Assembly: GCA_028718405.1 (NCBI GenBank)
Contig: JAQULV010000068.1
Span: 1 to 7,058 of the forward strand
DNA: 7,058 bases
Direction of reading: 5' to 3'
Source: Smithellaceae bacterium
GTDB taxonomy: Bacteria; Desulfobacterota; Syntrophia; Syntrophales; JAQULV01
Numbering within the stretch: the first letter of the stretch is position 1; each line of letters starts with the position of its first letter. The translations under genes and the position numbers were made by a program. Below are positions 1 to 6,274 of the stretch, piece after piece. The notes beneath the pieces are model-generated. The model had not been told where the DNA came from. It did not search any database and worked only from the letters and a program-made list of their open reading frames with translations.

Positions 1-1275
1 ACCTACAACCGCGGCGGAAGACCGCCTCACTTCGGCGAGATCATCCGGGTGCTGGAACACTTCAATCTGTTGCCCGCGATCTTCTTTCTCAAGTCGCGTT
101 CCGAGTGCGACGGCGCTATCAAGACCTGCCGCTGCGAGGAGGAGCGTATCGAGAACGACGACTTCCATTACTCCTTGGATGAGCAACTGGAGCGCTTCCC
201 CTATCTCAAGAATCATAAGCAGCTCTACCATCTCGAGAAGGCGCGCGTCGCCGCCCACCACGCGGGACAGCTTCCCGCCTGGAAGTTCCTGGTAGAGGCG
301 ATGATGAAGAAGGGCCACTTGAAGGCAATCTTCGCCACGTCCACGGTCGCCGCCGGCGTCAACTATCCCGCCCGAACGATTGTCATGTTCAACTCCGATC
401 TTTACAACGGCCACGATTTCCTGCCCCTGTCCGGCATCGAGTTCCACCAGATGACGGGACGGGCCGGCCGGCGCGGCCAGGACAAGATCGGCTTCATGCT
501 GGCCATCCCCGGCCGATTCATGGACCTGGTCCACGTGAAGCGGCTCCTATTCAGCAAACCCGAGGGAGTAGAAAGCCGGATCAGAAACGACTTCTCCATG
601 GTCTTAAACCTGCTGCTCTCCCAGACGCCCGATGATATCAAGGGGATCTTCTCGCGGTCGCTCGCCGCCTACCAACTGAAGGAAAGCGGCCAGTCAGGCA
701 GCGAAATCAAGCTCTGGGAGGACTTCCAGCGGCATCTGAATTTTCTGCGCGAAGAGGGATTCGTAGATGAGTACGACAGACCCACGGAAAACGGCCTCTG
801 GGCATCCAAGCTCAGGCTGGATCAGCCGCTCCTTATCGCTGAATGTCTGAAACAGCAGGTCCTGCCGTTGGACGACGAGCAACTTTTAGCCGCGACGATC
901 GCGCCCTTTGTCTACGACGGCGATCTGGAGATCAAGATCGATCGCAAGCGCGTTCCTCGGAAACTTATCGAGGCGGGGGGAAATATCGCCAAGGCGCTGC
1001 GGGGCCTGATGCGGAGGATGCAGGCGGCGGGATTCCCCGTGAACCCGATCTACATGTGGACGAGCGTCGTTATTTACAACTGGGCCAGGGGTGCCGACTG
1101 GGACGAAATGGTGAAAAGCTTGGGAATGGCCGACGGCGATATGGCCATGCTGATATTAAGAACGGCCGACAACCTCCGGCAGCTCATGTCTCTGAAGGAC
1201 ACCCATCCGGAAATCGCCGAACAAGCGTTCCACGCGCGAGCCGCGCTGCTGCGCGAACCCGTCGTCTTCGAATAA
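1..1275 (+). CDS. Ski2/Mtr4-like DEAD/DEAH-box helicase, C-terminal part (5' truncated by window)
   Basis: Predicted ATP-dependent RNA or DNA helicase of superfamily 2, Ski2-like group. The frame is open from base 1, so the visible 424 residues lack the first RecA domain (Walker A and DEAD/DEAH box lie upstream). Numbering from the first visible codon: a motif IV-like strand PAIFFLKSRSECD (about 25-37), HHAG (86-89), motif V FATSTVAAGVNYPAR (111-125) and motif VI QMTGRAGRRGQD (150-161), which carries the arginine finger and is diagnostic of Ski2/Mtr4/Hel308-type enzymes. Residues of about 256-421 resemble the DSHCT helical domain (GDMAMLILRTADNLRQ near the end). A GTG at 49 is an internal valine and not a credible start. 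The gene ends in TAA, and no partner gene follows on the same strand before the tRNA. The family is secure; whether the substrate is RNA or DNA cannot be told from this fragment. Confidence 0.93.
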   Translation, partial: TYNRGGRPPHFGEIIRVLEHFNLLPAIFFLKSRSECDGAIKTCRCEEERIENDDFHYSLDEQLERFPYLKNHKQLYHLEKARVAAHHAGQLPAWKFLVEAMMKKGHLKAIFATSTVAAGVNYPARTIVMFNSDLYNGHDFLPLSGIEFHQMTGRAGRRGQDKIGFMLAIPGRFMDLVHVKRLLFSKPEGVESRIRNDFSMVLNLLLSQTPDDIKGIFSRSLAAYQLKESGQSGSEIKLWEDFQRHLNFLREEGFVDEYDRPTENGLWASKLRLDQPLLIAECLKQQVLPLDDEQLLAATIAPFVYDGDLEIKIDRKRVPRKLIEAGGNIAKALRGLMRRMQAAGFPVNPIYMWTSVVIYNWARGADWDEMVKSLGMADGDMAMLILRTADNLRQLMSLKDTHPEIAEQAFHARAALLREPVVFE

Positions 1276-1288
1276 CTCAGGGGATGTC

Positions 1289-1308
1289 ATTCCCGCGTAT
1301 GCGGGAAT
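1289..1308. repeat. Short palindromic dispersed repeat (ATTCCCGC-GTAT-GCGGGAAT)
   Basis: A perfect 8-bp inverted repeat with a 4-base GTAT spacer lies 13 bp after the helicase stop codon, inside a longer context GTC...CTAGACC. It matches the pattern ATTCCC-N8-GGGAAT known as dRS3 in Neisseria, and similar REP-like palindromes are scattered through many proteobacterial genomes. It could fold in the helicase transcript 3' end and protect or attenuate it, but no T-tract follows, so it is not a classical intrinsic terminator. Only one copy is visible here, so dispersal is inferred from the known pattern. Confidence 0.65.
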
Positions 1309-1332
1309 CTAGACCTTATAGCTATTTGGACC

Positions 1333-1360
1333 TTGACATATCCGCCCTAACCGGTATATA
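1333..1360 (+). promoter_or_regulatory. Sigma70-type promoter of tRNA-Glu
   Basis: A perfect -35 TTGACA (1333-1338) is followed after 16 bp by TATATA (1355-1360); TATATG at 1357-1362 would give an 18-bp spacer. A start site near 1367 would leave a leader of about a dozen bases before the tRNA 5' end at 1380. Position and hexamers fit a dedicated tRNA promoter separate from the upstream helicase. Confidence 0.75.
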
Positions 1361-1379
1361 TGACGCCTCTTCTTGGTGC

Positions 1380-1455
1380 GTCCCCATCGTCTAGTGGCCT
1401 AGGACACCGGCCTTTCACGCCAGTAACCGGGGTTCGACTCCCCGTGGGGACGCCA
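1380..1455 (+). tRNA. tRNA-Glu (anticodon UUC), CCA encoded
   Basis: A 76-nt gene with a complete cloverleaf. The acceptor stem GTCCCCA (1380-1386) pairs perfectly with TGGGGAC (1445-1451), followed by discriminator G (1452) and encoded CCA (1453-1455). The D-arm is at 1389-1405. The anticodon loop CTTTCAC has TTC at 1414-1416. The T-arm CGGGG-TTCGACT-CCCCG is at 1428-1444. Sequence and loop closely follow bacterial tRNA-Glu, for example that of E. coli. One oddity is a C-A mismatch in the anticodon stem (C1408 opposite A1422, positions 28-42), where a G would restore pairing. Its 3' end is repeated at 3128-3138, suggesting use as an integration site. Confidence 0.96.
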
Positions 1456-1456
1456 A
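1446..1456 (+). repeat. Direct repeat copy 1 (tRNA-Glu 3' end, attL-like)
   Basis: GGGGACGCCAA, formed by the last ten bases of tRNA-Glu plus one following A. It recurs in the same orientation at 3128-3138, on the far side of the AT-rich segment. An intact tRNA on one side and a copy of its 3' end on the other is the usual layout of tRNA-targeted integration. Eleven bases is short for an attachment core, so the assignment is tentative. Confidence 0.45.
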
Positions 1457-1586
1457 TAAGATTACCTCCAAAATTCGAGACACCTATCCGATCACTTACA
1501 CTCATCTGTCCTGCTGTTTCTCTCCTCGCTATGAGCCGAGTCCTCAAATCTCAGCCCGGTATTACGGCGAGGATTGCCGTCTGAAA

Positions 1587-2603
1587 TCATGTCCCTTCGA
1601 GGCAAAAATCTTTTTCCCTGAAAAGTTTCAAACAGGCATCAACAACAGCCGCATCATAATGCTTCCCTTTTCCCTCTTCAATTTCCCTGATTGCTTTATC
1701 CATACCAAAAGCTGGTCGATAGGGACGATGGGAAGCTATGGCTTCGATGACGTCAGCTACGACTAAAATCTTTGATTCCTGAAGAATGTCCTTCCCCGTT
1801 AGACCATGAGGATATCCAGAACCATCGACTCTTTCGTGATGTTCGACGACCATTCTCGCTATTGGCCAAGGAAACTCGATATCTTTCAGGATATCATACC
1901 CGGATTGGACATGTGTCCTAATCAAACTGAACTCGATTTCAGATAATTTAGCGGGTTTCGACAATATCTCCGTGGGAACGGATATTTTGCCGATGTCATG
2001 GATTGAACTCGCCATTACGAGGCCATCTATTCGATCAGTTATAAGACCCATCTCTGTCGCGATAGCCCTTGCTAAACACGCAACGCGCCGCTGATGGCCC
2101 GCAGTGTAGGGATCTCTCTCTTCAACCGTCACCGCCAATGCATGAATGGTTGCGTTCAGGGCCTTTTGAATCTTTTCGGTCCCCCTTTTTTCATTCTCCG
2201 AAGCTAACACGGCAAACGCAATGTCATCCGATAGGGATGAAAGCAACTCTATTTCCTCTTTATTGAAATAGTTCGCTTCACTTGCATATAAAGTAAAAAC
2301 CCCAAATACATCTTTGTCCGACAGCAACGGGAAGGCAGCAGAAGATAAATAACCCTGTTTAATTGCCTCATCCCTCCAAGGAAGCATATCCGGATTATTC
2401 ATGGTATCGTTATTAATAAGATATCTTCTTTCGCGTAGGGCTCTTCCTGTGGGTCCTCTCCCTTCGGGCAATTCAGGGTTGAGGGAAATCTTTATCGAAT
2501 CCAGATATCCTTCCTCATGGCCATAATGAGCAACAGGTTTAACGAACGAAGTATCAAGATCAACCAGTCCGACCCATGCCATACGAAACATCCCAATTTC
2601 CAC
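1587..2603 (-). CDS. GAF-HD-GYP phosphodiesterase portion (downstream of internal stop)
   Basis: A 338-residue open frame that begins at GTG 2603, ten codons after the internal TAA. Residues of about 5-140 form a GAF sensor domain (FRMAWVGLVD at 6-15, HEEGYLD, GYLSSAAFPL). Residues of about 155-330 form an HD-GYP domain, the metal-dependent phosphodiesterase that opens c-di-GMP or related cyclic dinucleotides. Conserved ligands are in place: H170, HD at 202-203 with K206, H231, HHE at 255-257, GYP at 263-265, D284 and the RPYRP tail motif at 293-297. The catalytic part therefore looks undamaged. The GTG has no convincing Shine-Dalgarno sequence, so the frame is probably the tail of a longer gene rather than an independent one. 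If it is translated, the product would be a cytosolic phosphodiesterase lacking its PAS input. Confidence 0.75.
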   Translation of the reverse strand: MEIGMFRMAWVGLVDLDTSFVKPVAHYGHEEGYLDSIKISLNPELPEGRGPTGRALRERRYLINNDTMNNPDMLPWRDEAIKQGYLSSAAFPLLSDKDVFGVFTLYASEANYFNKEEIELLSSLSDDIAFAVLASENEKRGTEKIQKALNATIHALAVTVEERDPYTAGHQRRVACLARAIATEMGLITDRIDGLVMASSIHDIGKISVPTEILSKPAKLSEIEFSLIRTHVQSGYDILKDIEFPWPIARMVVEHHERVDGSGYPHGLTGKDILQESKILVVADVIEAIASHRPYRPAFGMDKAIREIEEGKGKHYDAAVVDACLKLFREKDFCLEGT

Positions 2604-2633
2604 CGCAATTCTACATGCCTGCTGAAAGAGTTC

Positions 2634-3080
2634 TTATTGATTGCGGACCCGGACGGTGGTTGCATTTATTTTACTTAAAACATCATACAGCCTATTAGCC
2701 TTTAATATTTTCTCTTCTGTCCGTTTTTCTTTAGTCAAATCCTTAATAATGTGGATGGTGCCAATTAATTCTTTTTTTTCACTAAATATGGGCGAAGCAG
2801 AGATACGCAAGAATCTTTTCTGGTACGGCTCCCAAAAATCCCCCGTCACTGACCTAACGCATTCCATAGCTTGCCGGTGCGGACAATTGGGCAAGGGATC
2901 TTTTCTACCATGAATAATTTCGTAGCAATATTTGCCCAATAATTCATTTTGCTTCAATCCCAAAATATTTCTAAGAATACGGTTCATTCTCACAATTTTG
3001 AAATCCTTGTCGACAATGACAAGTTGGTCGGAAATCGCATTGAAGATGGCCTTAAAATCAGCGAATTCTTTAATCTCCAT
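2634..3080 (-). CDS. PAS-domain sensor portion (truncated at internal stop)
   Basis: A 148-residue product that starts at ATG 3080; an upstream in-frame TAA leaves no longer option, and GAAGGGGA stands 9 nt ahead. Residues of about 8-115 form a PAS fold (AIFNAISDQLVIVDKDFKIVRMN at the front, LIGTIHIIKDLTKEK at the end), followed by a helical linker to the next domain. Between them lies CYEIIHGRKDPLPNCPH (C52, H57, C66, H68), a Cys/His motif seen in a class of PAS sensors from anaerobic and deltaproteobacterial signalling proteins; it may bind a metal or respond to redox state, which is inference. There is no membrane segment. As written, the protein ends before any output domain, so it would be a stand-alone PAS fragment. 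It reads in the same frame as the HD-GYP portion that follows. Confidence 0.72.
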   Translation of the reverse strand: MEIKEFADFKAIFNAISDQLVIVDKDFKIVRMNRILRNILGLKQNELLGKYCYEIIHGRKDPLPNCPHRQAMECVRSVTGDFWEPYQKRFLRISASPIFSEKKELIGTIHIIKDLTKEKRTEEKILKANRLYDVLSKINATTVRVRNQ

Positions 3081-3089
3081 TTGCGCAAT

Positions 3090-3097
3090 TCCCCTTC
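3090..3097 (-). promoter_or_regulatory. Ribosome binding site of the PAS-GAF-HD-GYP gene
   Basis: The minus-strand sequence GAAGGGGA lies 9 nt before the ATG at 3080. It is the only clear Shine-Dalgarno site in the locus and fixes the start; the downstream GTG at 2603 has nothing comparable. Confidence 0.65.
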
Positions 3098-3110
3098 GGC
3101 TTTATGCATA

Positions 3111-3138
3111 ATTATACCATGAATAGCGGGGACGCCAA
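3111..3138 (-). promoter_or_regulatory. Sigma70-type promoter of the PAS-GAF-HD-GYP gene
   Basis: On the minus strand TTGGCG (3133-3138) is followed after 16 bp by a perfect -10 TATAAT (3111-3116). The -10 sits about 30 nt before the start codon, leaving a short leader with the ribosome binding site. The -35 hexamer lies wholly within the 11-bp copy of the tRNA-Glu end. Confidence 0.6.
3128..3138 (+). repeat. Direct repeat copy 2 (tRNA-Glu 3' end, attR-like)
   Basis: GGGGACGCCAA, identical to 1446-1456 and in the same orientation. The identity ends on both sides (C versus T before it, A versus T after it). Together the copies bracket a 1.7-kb AT-rich segment. No integrase gene remains between them. 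Confidence 0.45.
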
Positions 3139-3256
3139 ATCTTGAAACGCAACTACCCAAAGCTGCACAATCGGAATTCTCTTCACGTGCCCTTTTCTTT
3201 TCCCAGTTATTGGATTAGAGTATCCATGAGCAGCCGCTGAACAACCGAACCATTTC

Positions 3257-3276
3257 CGGAGTGGAGAGGAACTCCG
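3257..3276 (+). promoter_or_regulatory. Small hairpin in the leader of the lipoprotein operon
   Basis: CGGAGT (3257-3262) pairs with ACTCCG (3271-3276) across an 8-base purine loop, GGAGAGGA, 30 nt before the first start codon. The loop resembles a Shine-Dalgarno sequence but has no start codon near it. The hairpin could affect leader stability or translation; it may equally be chance. No known riboswitch fold was recognised, and no convincing promoter is visible between 3139 and 3256. Confidence 0.2.
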
Positions 3277-3306
3277 CCTACCTTCCTGAAAGGGGAACCG
3301 AAGATA

Positions 3307-4710
3307 ATGACCAAGGGCATCAAGTTTCTAGTTGCGAGTCTCGTCCTGCTCATCCCCTTGCTCCTGGCCGGCTGCAGCGACAGATGGGACGGTTCACCCA
3401 AGACGGTTGTCGTGTTCGCCGATGTCCATTTCAATCCTTTTTACGACCCGTCTCTCTTCACGGCGCTTAACGCGGCCGACGCCGGCCAATGGGCCAGCGT
3501 CTTCGAGACATCGACCGTCACCGCTCCTTCAACATGGGGGAACGACACCAACTATCCCCTGTTCAAGCTGGCGCTCGCCAGCATAAAGCAGAACCGGGGC
3601 AACAGCCCGTTCATCATCTTTGCCGGCGACATCCTGGGACATTACCTCCCGAAGCAGTTTTATCAGCAGATTAACGGCACGACCAACCCGCGAGACGCTG
3701 CCGACGTCGCCGCCATGAAGGTATTTATCGGCAAGACGGTTGCTTTCTTCACGCAGCAGGTGAGAGAGGCGGCCGGAGAAGTTCCCGTCCTTTTTGCCAT
3801 CGGCAATGCCGATTCCTACACGGGACTCGGGCCGGACAGCGGCTTTCTGGCCGACACGGCCGAGTTGTATTACACGCAGTTCGTAAGCGGCGCGGTAGAT
3901 CACCAGACATTTATCGACTCGTTCACAAGCGGGGGATACTACGCCGCGGAACCCGCCGGCACAAACCTCACGGTAATCGAACTAAACACCTTCGAGTTCT
4001 CCCCGTATTTCAACGGCTCCACGGCCAGTGCGGTGACCGCCGAACTCGCCTGGCTTGATACGGCGCTTGCCTCGGCCCGGATCAGAGGAAAGAAGGTGTG
4101 GCTCCTGATGCACGTCCCTCCCGGCGCCGACAAATATTCGACGGCGCAAACCGTCGACGCCGGCGGGCATATCACCAACGCGGTAATGATGTGGGATGAG
4201 ACTTACCTGTCGAGCTTCCTGCAGATACTTGCCAAGTATCCCGACCTTATAACCCAGACGCTGGTCGCGCATACCCACATGGACGAATACCGCATCATCT
4301 CTTCCGATAACGTGGCGGTCACGACTCCCGGCATAGCGCCCTATTTCGGCAACAACCCCGCTTATAAGATATTCACCTTCTCCATCCAGACATCGAAGAC
4401 CACCGACTACTCATCCCATAATTATGATCTGGCAACGATGCCCGAACAGTTTGCCGGCTATTACACGTTCTCGGCGGTGTACCCGATGCGCGGTTATCTG
4501 AACGATTCTCTCTCCCAACTGTATCCCCTGCTTTCCACCTATAATTCACTGCAACAGCTTTACCGGGAATTCTATTTTTCGGGACACAACTACTCAACTC
4601 CCAGCGGCACCATGCTTTATCCCATTACCGACACGACCTGGCCGGTCTACTGGTGCGGCATCGGCCATCTCGACCAGCAGGGTGTCATCGATTGCGTGAA
4701 CTCCTACTAA
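3307..4710 (+). CDS. Acid sphingomyelinase-like metallophosphoesterase, lipoprotein
   Basis: A 467-residue exported phosphoesterase of the calcineurin-like superfamily, closest in motif pattern to the acid sphingomyelinase/SMPDL3/endopolyphosphatase branch. The signal peptide has a lipobox LAGC with Cys at 23; the +2 residue is Ser, which favours the outer membrane. Metal-site motifs in order: D39-x-H41 in ADVHFNPFYD, GD at 107-108 followed by H112, GNAD at 166-169, H269 in LMHVPPG, and HTH at 322-324 in AHTHMDEYR. The NPAYKIFTF...DYSSHNYDL stretch (350-374) and the C-terminal cysteines C450 and C463 also suit that branch. The usual catalytic His of GNHD/E is Ala168 here. Likely activity is hydrolysis of a phosphodiester or phosphoanhydride outside the cytoplasm; the substrate is unknown. 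AAAGGGGA lies 10 nt before the ATG. It is the first gene of a probable three-gene operon. Confidence 0.88.
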   Translation: MTKGIKFLVASLVLLIPLLLAGCSDRWDGSPKTVVVFADVHFNPFYDPSLFTALNAADAGQWASVFETSTVTAPSTWGNDTNYPLFKLALASIKQNRGNSPFIIFAGDILGHYLPKQFYQQINGTTNPRDAADVAAMKVFIGKTVAFFTQQVREAAGEVPVLFAIGNADSYTGLGPDSGFLADTAELYYTQFVSGAVDHQTFIDSFTSGGYYAAEPAGTNLTVIELNTFEFSPYFNGSTASAVTAELAWLDTALASARIRGKKVWLLMHVPPGADKYSTAQTVDAGGHITNAVMMWDETYLSSFLQILAKYPDLITQTLVAHTHMDEYRIISSDNVAVTTPGIAPYFGNNPAYKIFTFSIQTSKTTDYSSHNYDLATMPEQFAGYYTFSAVYPMRGYLNDSLSQLYPLLSTYNSLQQLYREFYFSGHNYSTPSGTMLYPITDTTWPVYWCGIGHLDQQGVIDCVNSY

Positions 4711-4772
4711 CGGAACAACGAGAGCGGAAAGGTCGCCAGTTGGGAAAAAATGATCGCGTGACAATCGCAGGT

Positions 4773-6221
4773 ATGAAGAGGATATTCCTTCCCGCGTCAC
4801 TGCTGCTGATATTTACCATCGCATTGCTCACAGGGTGCAACGACGCATCCCCTCCTGCCCCTCTGAGCGAAGACAACGTTAACCTGATCTTCGTGACGAG
4901 TCCGGATGTAGCCTATCACACGGCAGGCGACGTCAATCACGATACGGCAAATCTTACGGACCAGGGTTTGCAGCGCTCGCTCCTCATGGCCACGTTCCTG
5001 AAGCAGCAGGTGCTGGGGGGAAAGAACGTGACGGCCATTTACACGCTCTCGCCCATGACGCATCTGCAGACGTCGCAGCGGTATCCCGACATGACGGCGA
5101 TCTGGTTCATTGAGCAGTTTGCCCTGCTCAACCAGTTCACCCTGCGCGTCGATGCAGCCGGAACCACCTATACCGCCAACAGCTTCCCCCTCTACTCAGC
5201 GTACGCTCCTGGGTCGGTGCCCTCCGGAGTCGCCGTGCCCGCTTCATACTGCCCCGACTGTATCGGACTTGATTTCAACAACACGGGCGGCGACAACGAT
5301 GCCCTGATCGCCGGCGTCATCAACAGCGGGACACCGGGGTTCCACGTCTTTTCTGCGCCCTGGGAGACAATCAATACGTTGCTGACAAGCATAAACAGTC
5401 AGTACGGATACAACCTGGATGTCCCGACGGTCTTCATGGGTACGAACTTCGTCTATGTCGTGTCGATCACGCCTTCCGGAAGCGCCAGCCTGCTTACCTA
5501 TTACGCCAACCTGCACCCCGATGCCACCTATCCGGCGCTTCCCTCGCCGGTCGTAACCGGCGCGTGCTCATATGCGCTGCAGCCCTACTTCAGTACCTCC
5601 CGGACCGGAGGGGTCGACGGCGCTGTGATTCCAGCGAACATAAACAAAAACCAGACGATGTACATAATCCGACACGTCGAGGCGCATCCGGATCCGACGC
5701 ACAAGTTCGAAGACGGCAACTATGTGGCAGCCGGACAATGGCGGGCATTGGACCTGCCCGACGCTCTGCAAAACAAAATCAGTCCCGACTTGGTCTTATC
5801 GATCGACCCCGCGCAATGGGCCTTTACGGGCGCGGCCAACGTCGCGTACGTGAGACCCTCATTATCGCTCGTGCCCTATGCTATCGCGAATAATTTCCCC
5901 TACTACCTGGTAGCGAGCTTCGACATCAGGGACCCCAACGAGCCCCAACTGGCCAGCGACTATCTATTCACCGGCGGCGCTTTCTCCAATAAGACCATTC
6001 TGCTGGCGTGGGAGTCGACACGCATCAAGCCCCTGATAAACGCGCTCCTGACGAAATACGGCGGTAACAACCTTCCGCTGCTCCCGACCGCTTGGCCGAG
6101 CCCCGATTACGACACGATGTGGACGGTAACGCTTGATGCACAGGGCAACGTCACGGTGGATAACGCGCCGTGCGAAGGAATAGATTCGGCGAGCCTTCCG
6201 GCAACGGCGCCCGTCTACTGA
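4773..6221 (+). CDS. Lipoprotein with two histidine-phosphatase-like domains, N-terminal one degenerate
   Basis: A 482-residue lipoprotein: MKRIFLPASLLLIFTIALLTGC gives a clean signal peptide with lipobox Cys22, so the start is placed at ATG 4773; GTG 4758 is an in-frame alternative. Two repeats of a histidine-phosphatase (phosphoglycerate mutase-like) fold can be traced. In the C-terminal one (about 290-430), MYIIRHVEAHP supplies RHxE (300-303), followed by AAGQWRALDLPDAL and LLAWESTRI (410-418), where the family usually has WEH; Ser415 stands in for the second His. The N-terminal one (about 35-235) keeps the scaffold (TDQGLQ at 62-67, IYTLSPMTHLQTSQRYP at 89-105, FSAPWETINTLL at 193-204) but has VTSPD where RHG should be and lacks the second His. 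It may therefore be structural or ligand-binding. C160-P-D-C163 could form a disulfide or metal site. It lies 62 bp after the metallophosphoesterase gene on the same strand. Family assignment is moderately sure; activity is uncertain. Confidence 0.78.
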   Translation: MKRIFLPASLLLIFTIALLTGCNDASPPAPLSEDNVNLIFVTSPDVAYHTAGDVNHDTANLTDQGLQRSLLMATFLKQQVLGGKNVTAIYTLSPMTHLQTSQRYPDMTAIWFIEQFALLNQFTLRVDAAGTTYTANSFPLYSAYAPGSVPSGVAVPASYCPDCIGLDFNNTGGDNDALIAGVINSGTPGFHVFSAPWETINTLLTSINSQYGYNLDVPTVFMGTNFVYVVSITPSGSASLLTYYANLHPDATYPALPSPVVTGACSYALQPYFSTSRTGGVDGAVIPANINKNQTMYIIRHVEAHPDPTHKFEDGNYVAAGQWRALDLPDALQNKISPDLVLSIDPAQWAFTGAANVAYVRPSLSLVPYAIANNFPYYLVASFDIRDPNEPQLASDYLFTGGAFSNKTILLAWESTRIKPLINALLTKYGGNNLPLLPTAWPSPDYDTMWTVTLDAQGNVTVDNAPCEGIDSASLPATAPVY

Positions 6222-6274
6222 CATGGATGAAGTGACAGAATGCAGATACTGAGCCGAGCAAAGAAAGCTGGATC

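Larger units (their letters stand above)
1587..3080 (-). pseudogene. PAS-GAF-HD-GYP c-di-GMP phosphodiesterase gene interrupted by in-frame TAA
   Basis: The whole locus reads in one frame (498 codons including the terminal TGA) from an ATG at 3080 with a good ribosome binding site, except for a TAA at 2634-2636. The codons are CAA-TAA-GAA; the residues on both sides (VRVRNQ, then ELFQQACRIAVE) continue the PAS-to-GAF linker that intact relatives have. No bases are gained or lost, so one substitution (for example CAA or GAA to TAA) explains it. TAA also ends the helicase and the first lipoprotein gene, so it is an ordinary stop in this genome. The downstream part has no ribosome binding site of its own. 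A broken gene is most likely; a sequencing error, readthrough or weak reinitiation remain possible. The gene stands alone, converges on tRNA-Glu, and is far richer in AT than its neighbours, which suggests acquisition by transfer. Confidence 0.7.

Noticed and set aside
843..1394. A 183-codon open frame on the plus strand
   Set aside because: It overlaps the helicase C-terminus in another frame, and its Arg/Gly-rich product has no recognisable domain; it is a shadow of high-GC coding sequence.
1564..1580. ACGGC/GCCGT hairpin just after the HD-GYP gene as an intrinsic terminator
   Set aside because: It has only 5 bp with a 7-base loop and no T-tract on the minus strand; too weak to call.
1360..1584. 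Open frames on both strands across the tRNA-Glu gene
   Set aside because: They translate the tRNA itself; no coding signal.
2634..2636. Recoding of TAA as sense by an altered genetic code
   Set aside because: TAA terminates the helicase and metallophosphoesterase genes normally, so a genome-wide reassignment is not supported.
1456..3127. Search for an integrase, excisionase or transposase within the AT-rich islet
   Set aside because: Only the PAS-GAF-HD-GYP locus fills the segment, so an active mobile element is not claimed.
4653..4772. Upstream extension of the histidine-phosphatase-like gene to ATG 4653
   Set aside because: It would overlap the end of the metallophosphoesterase gene and bury the signal peptide behind 40 charged residues; the lipoprotein signal starts at ATG 4773.
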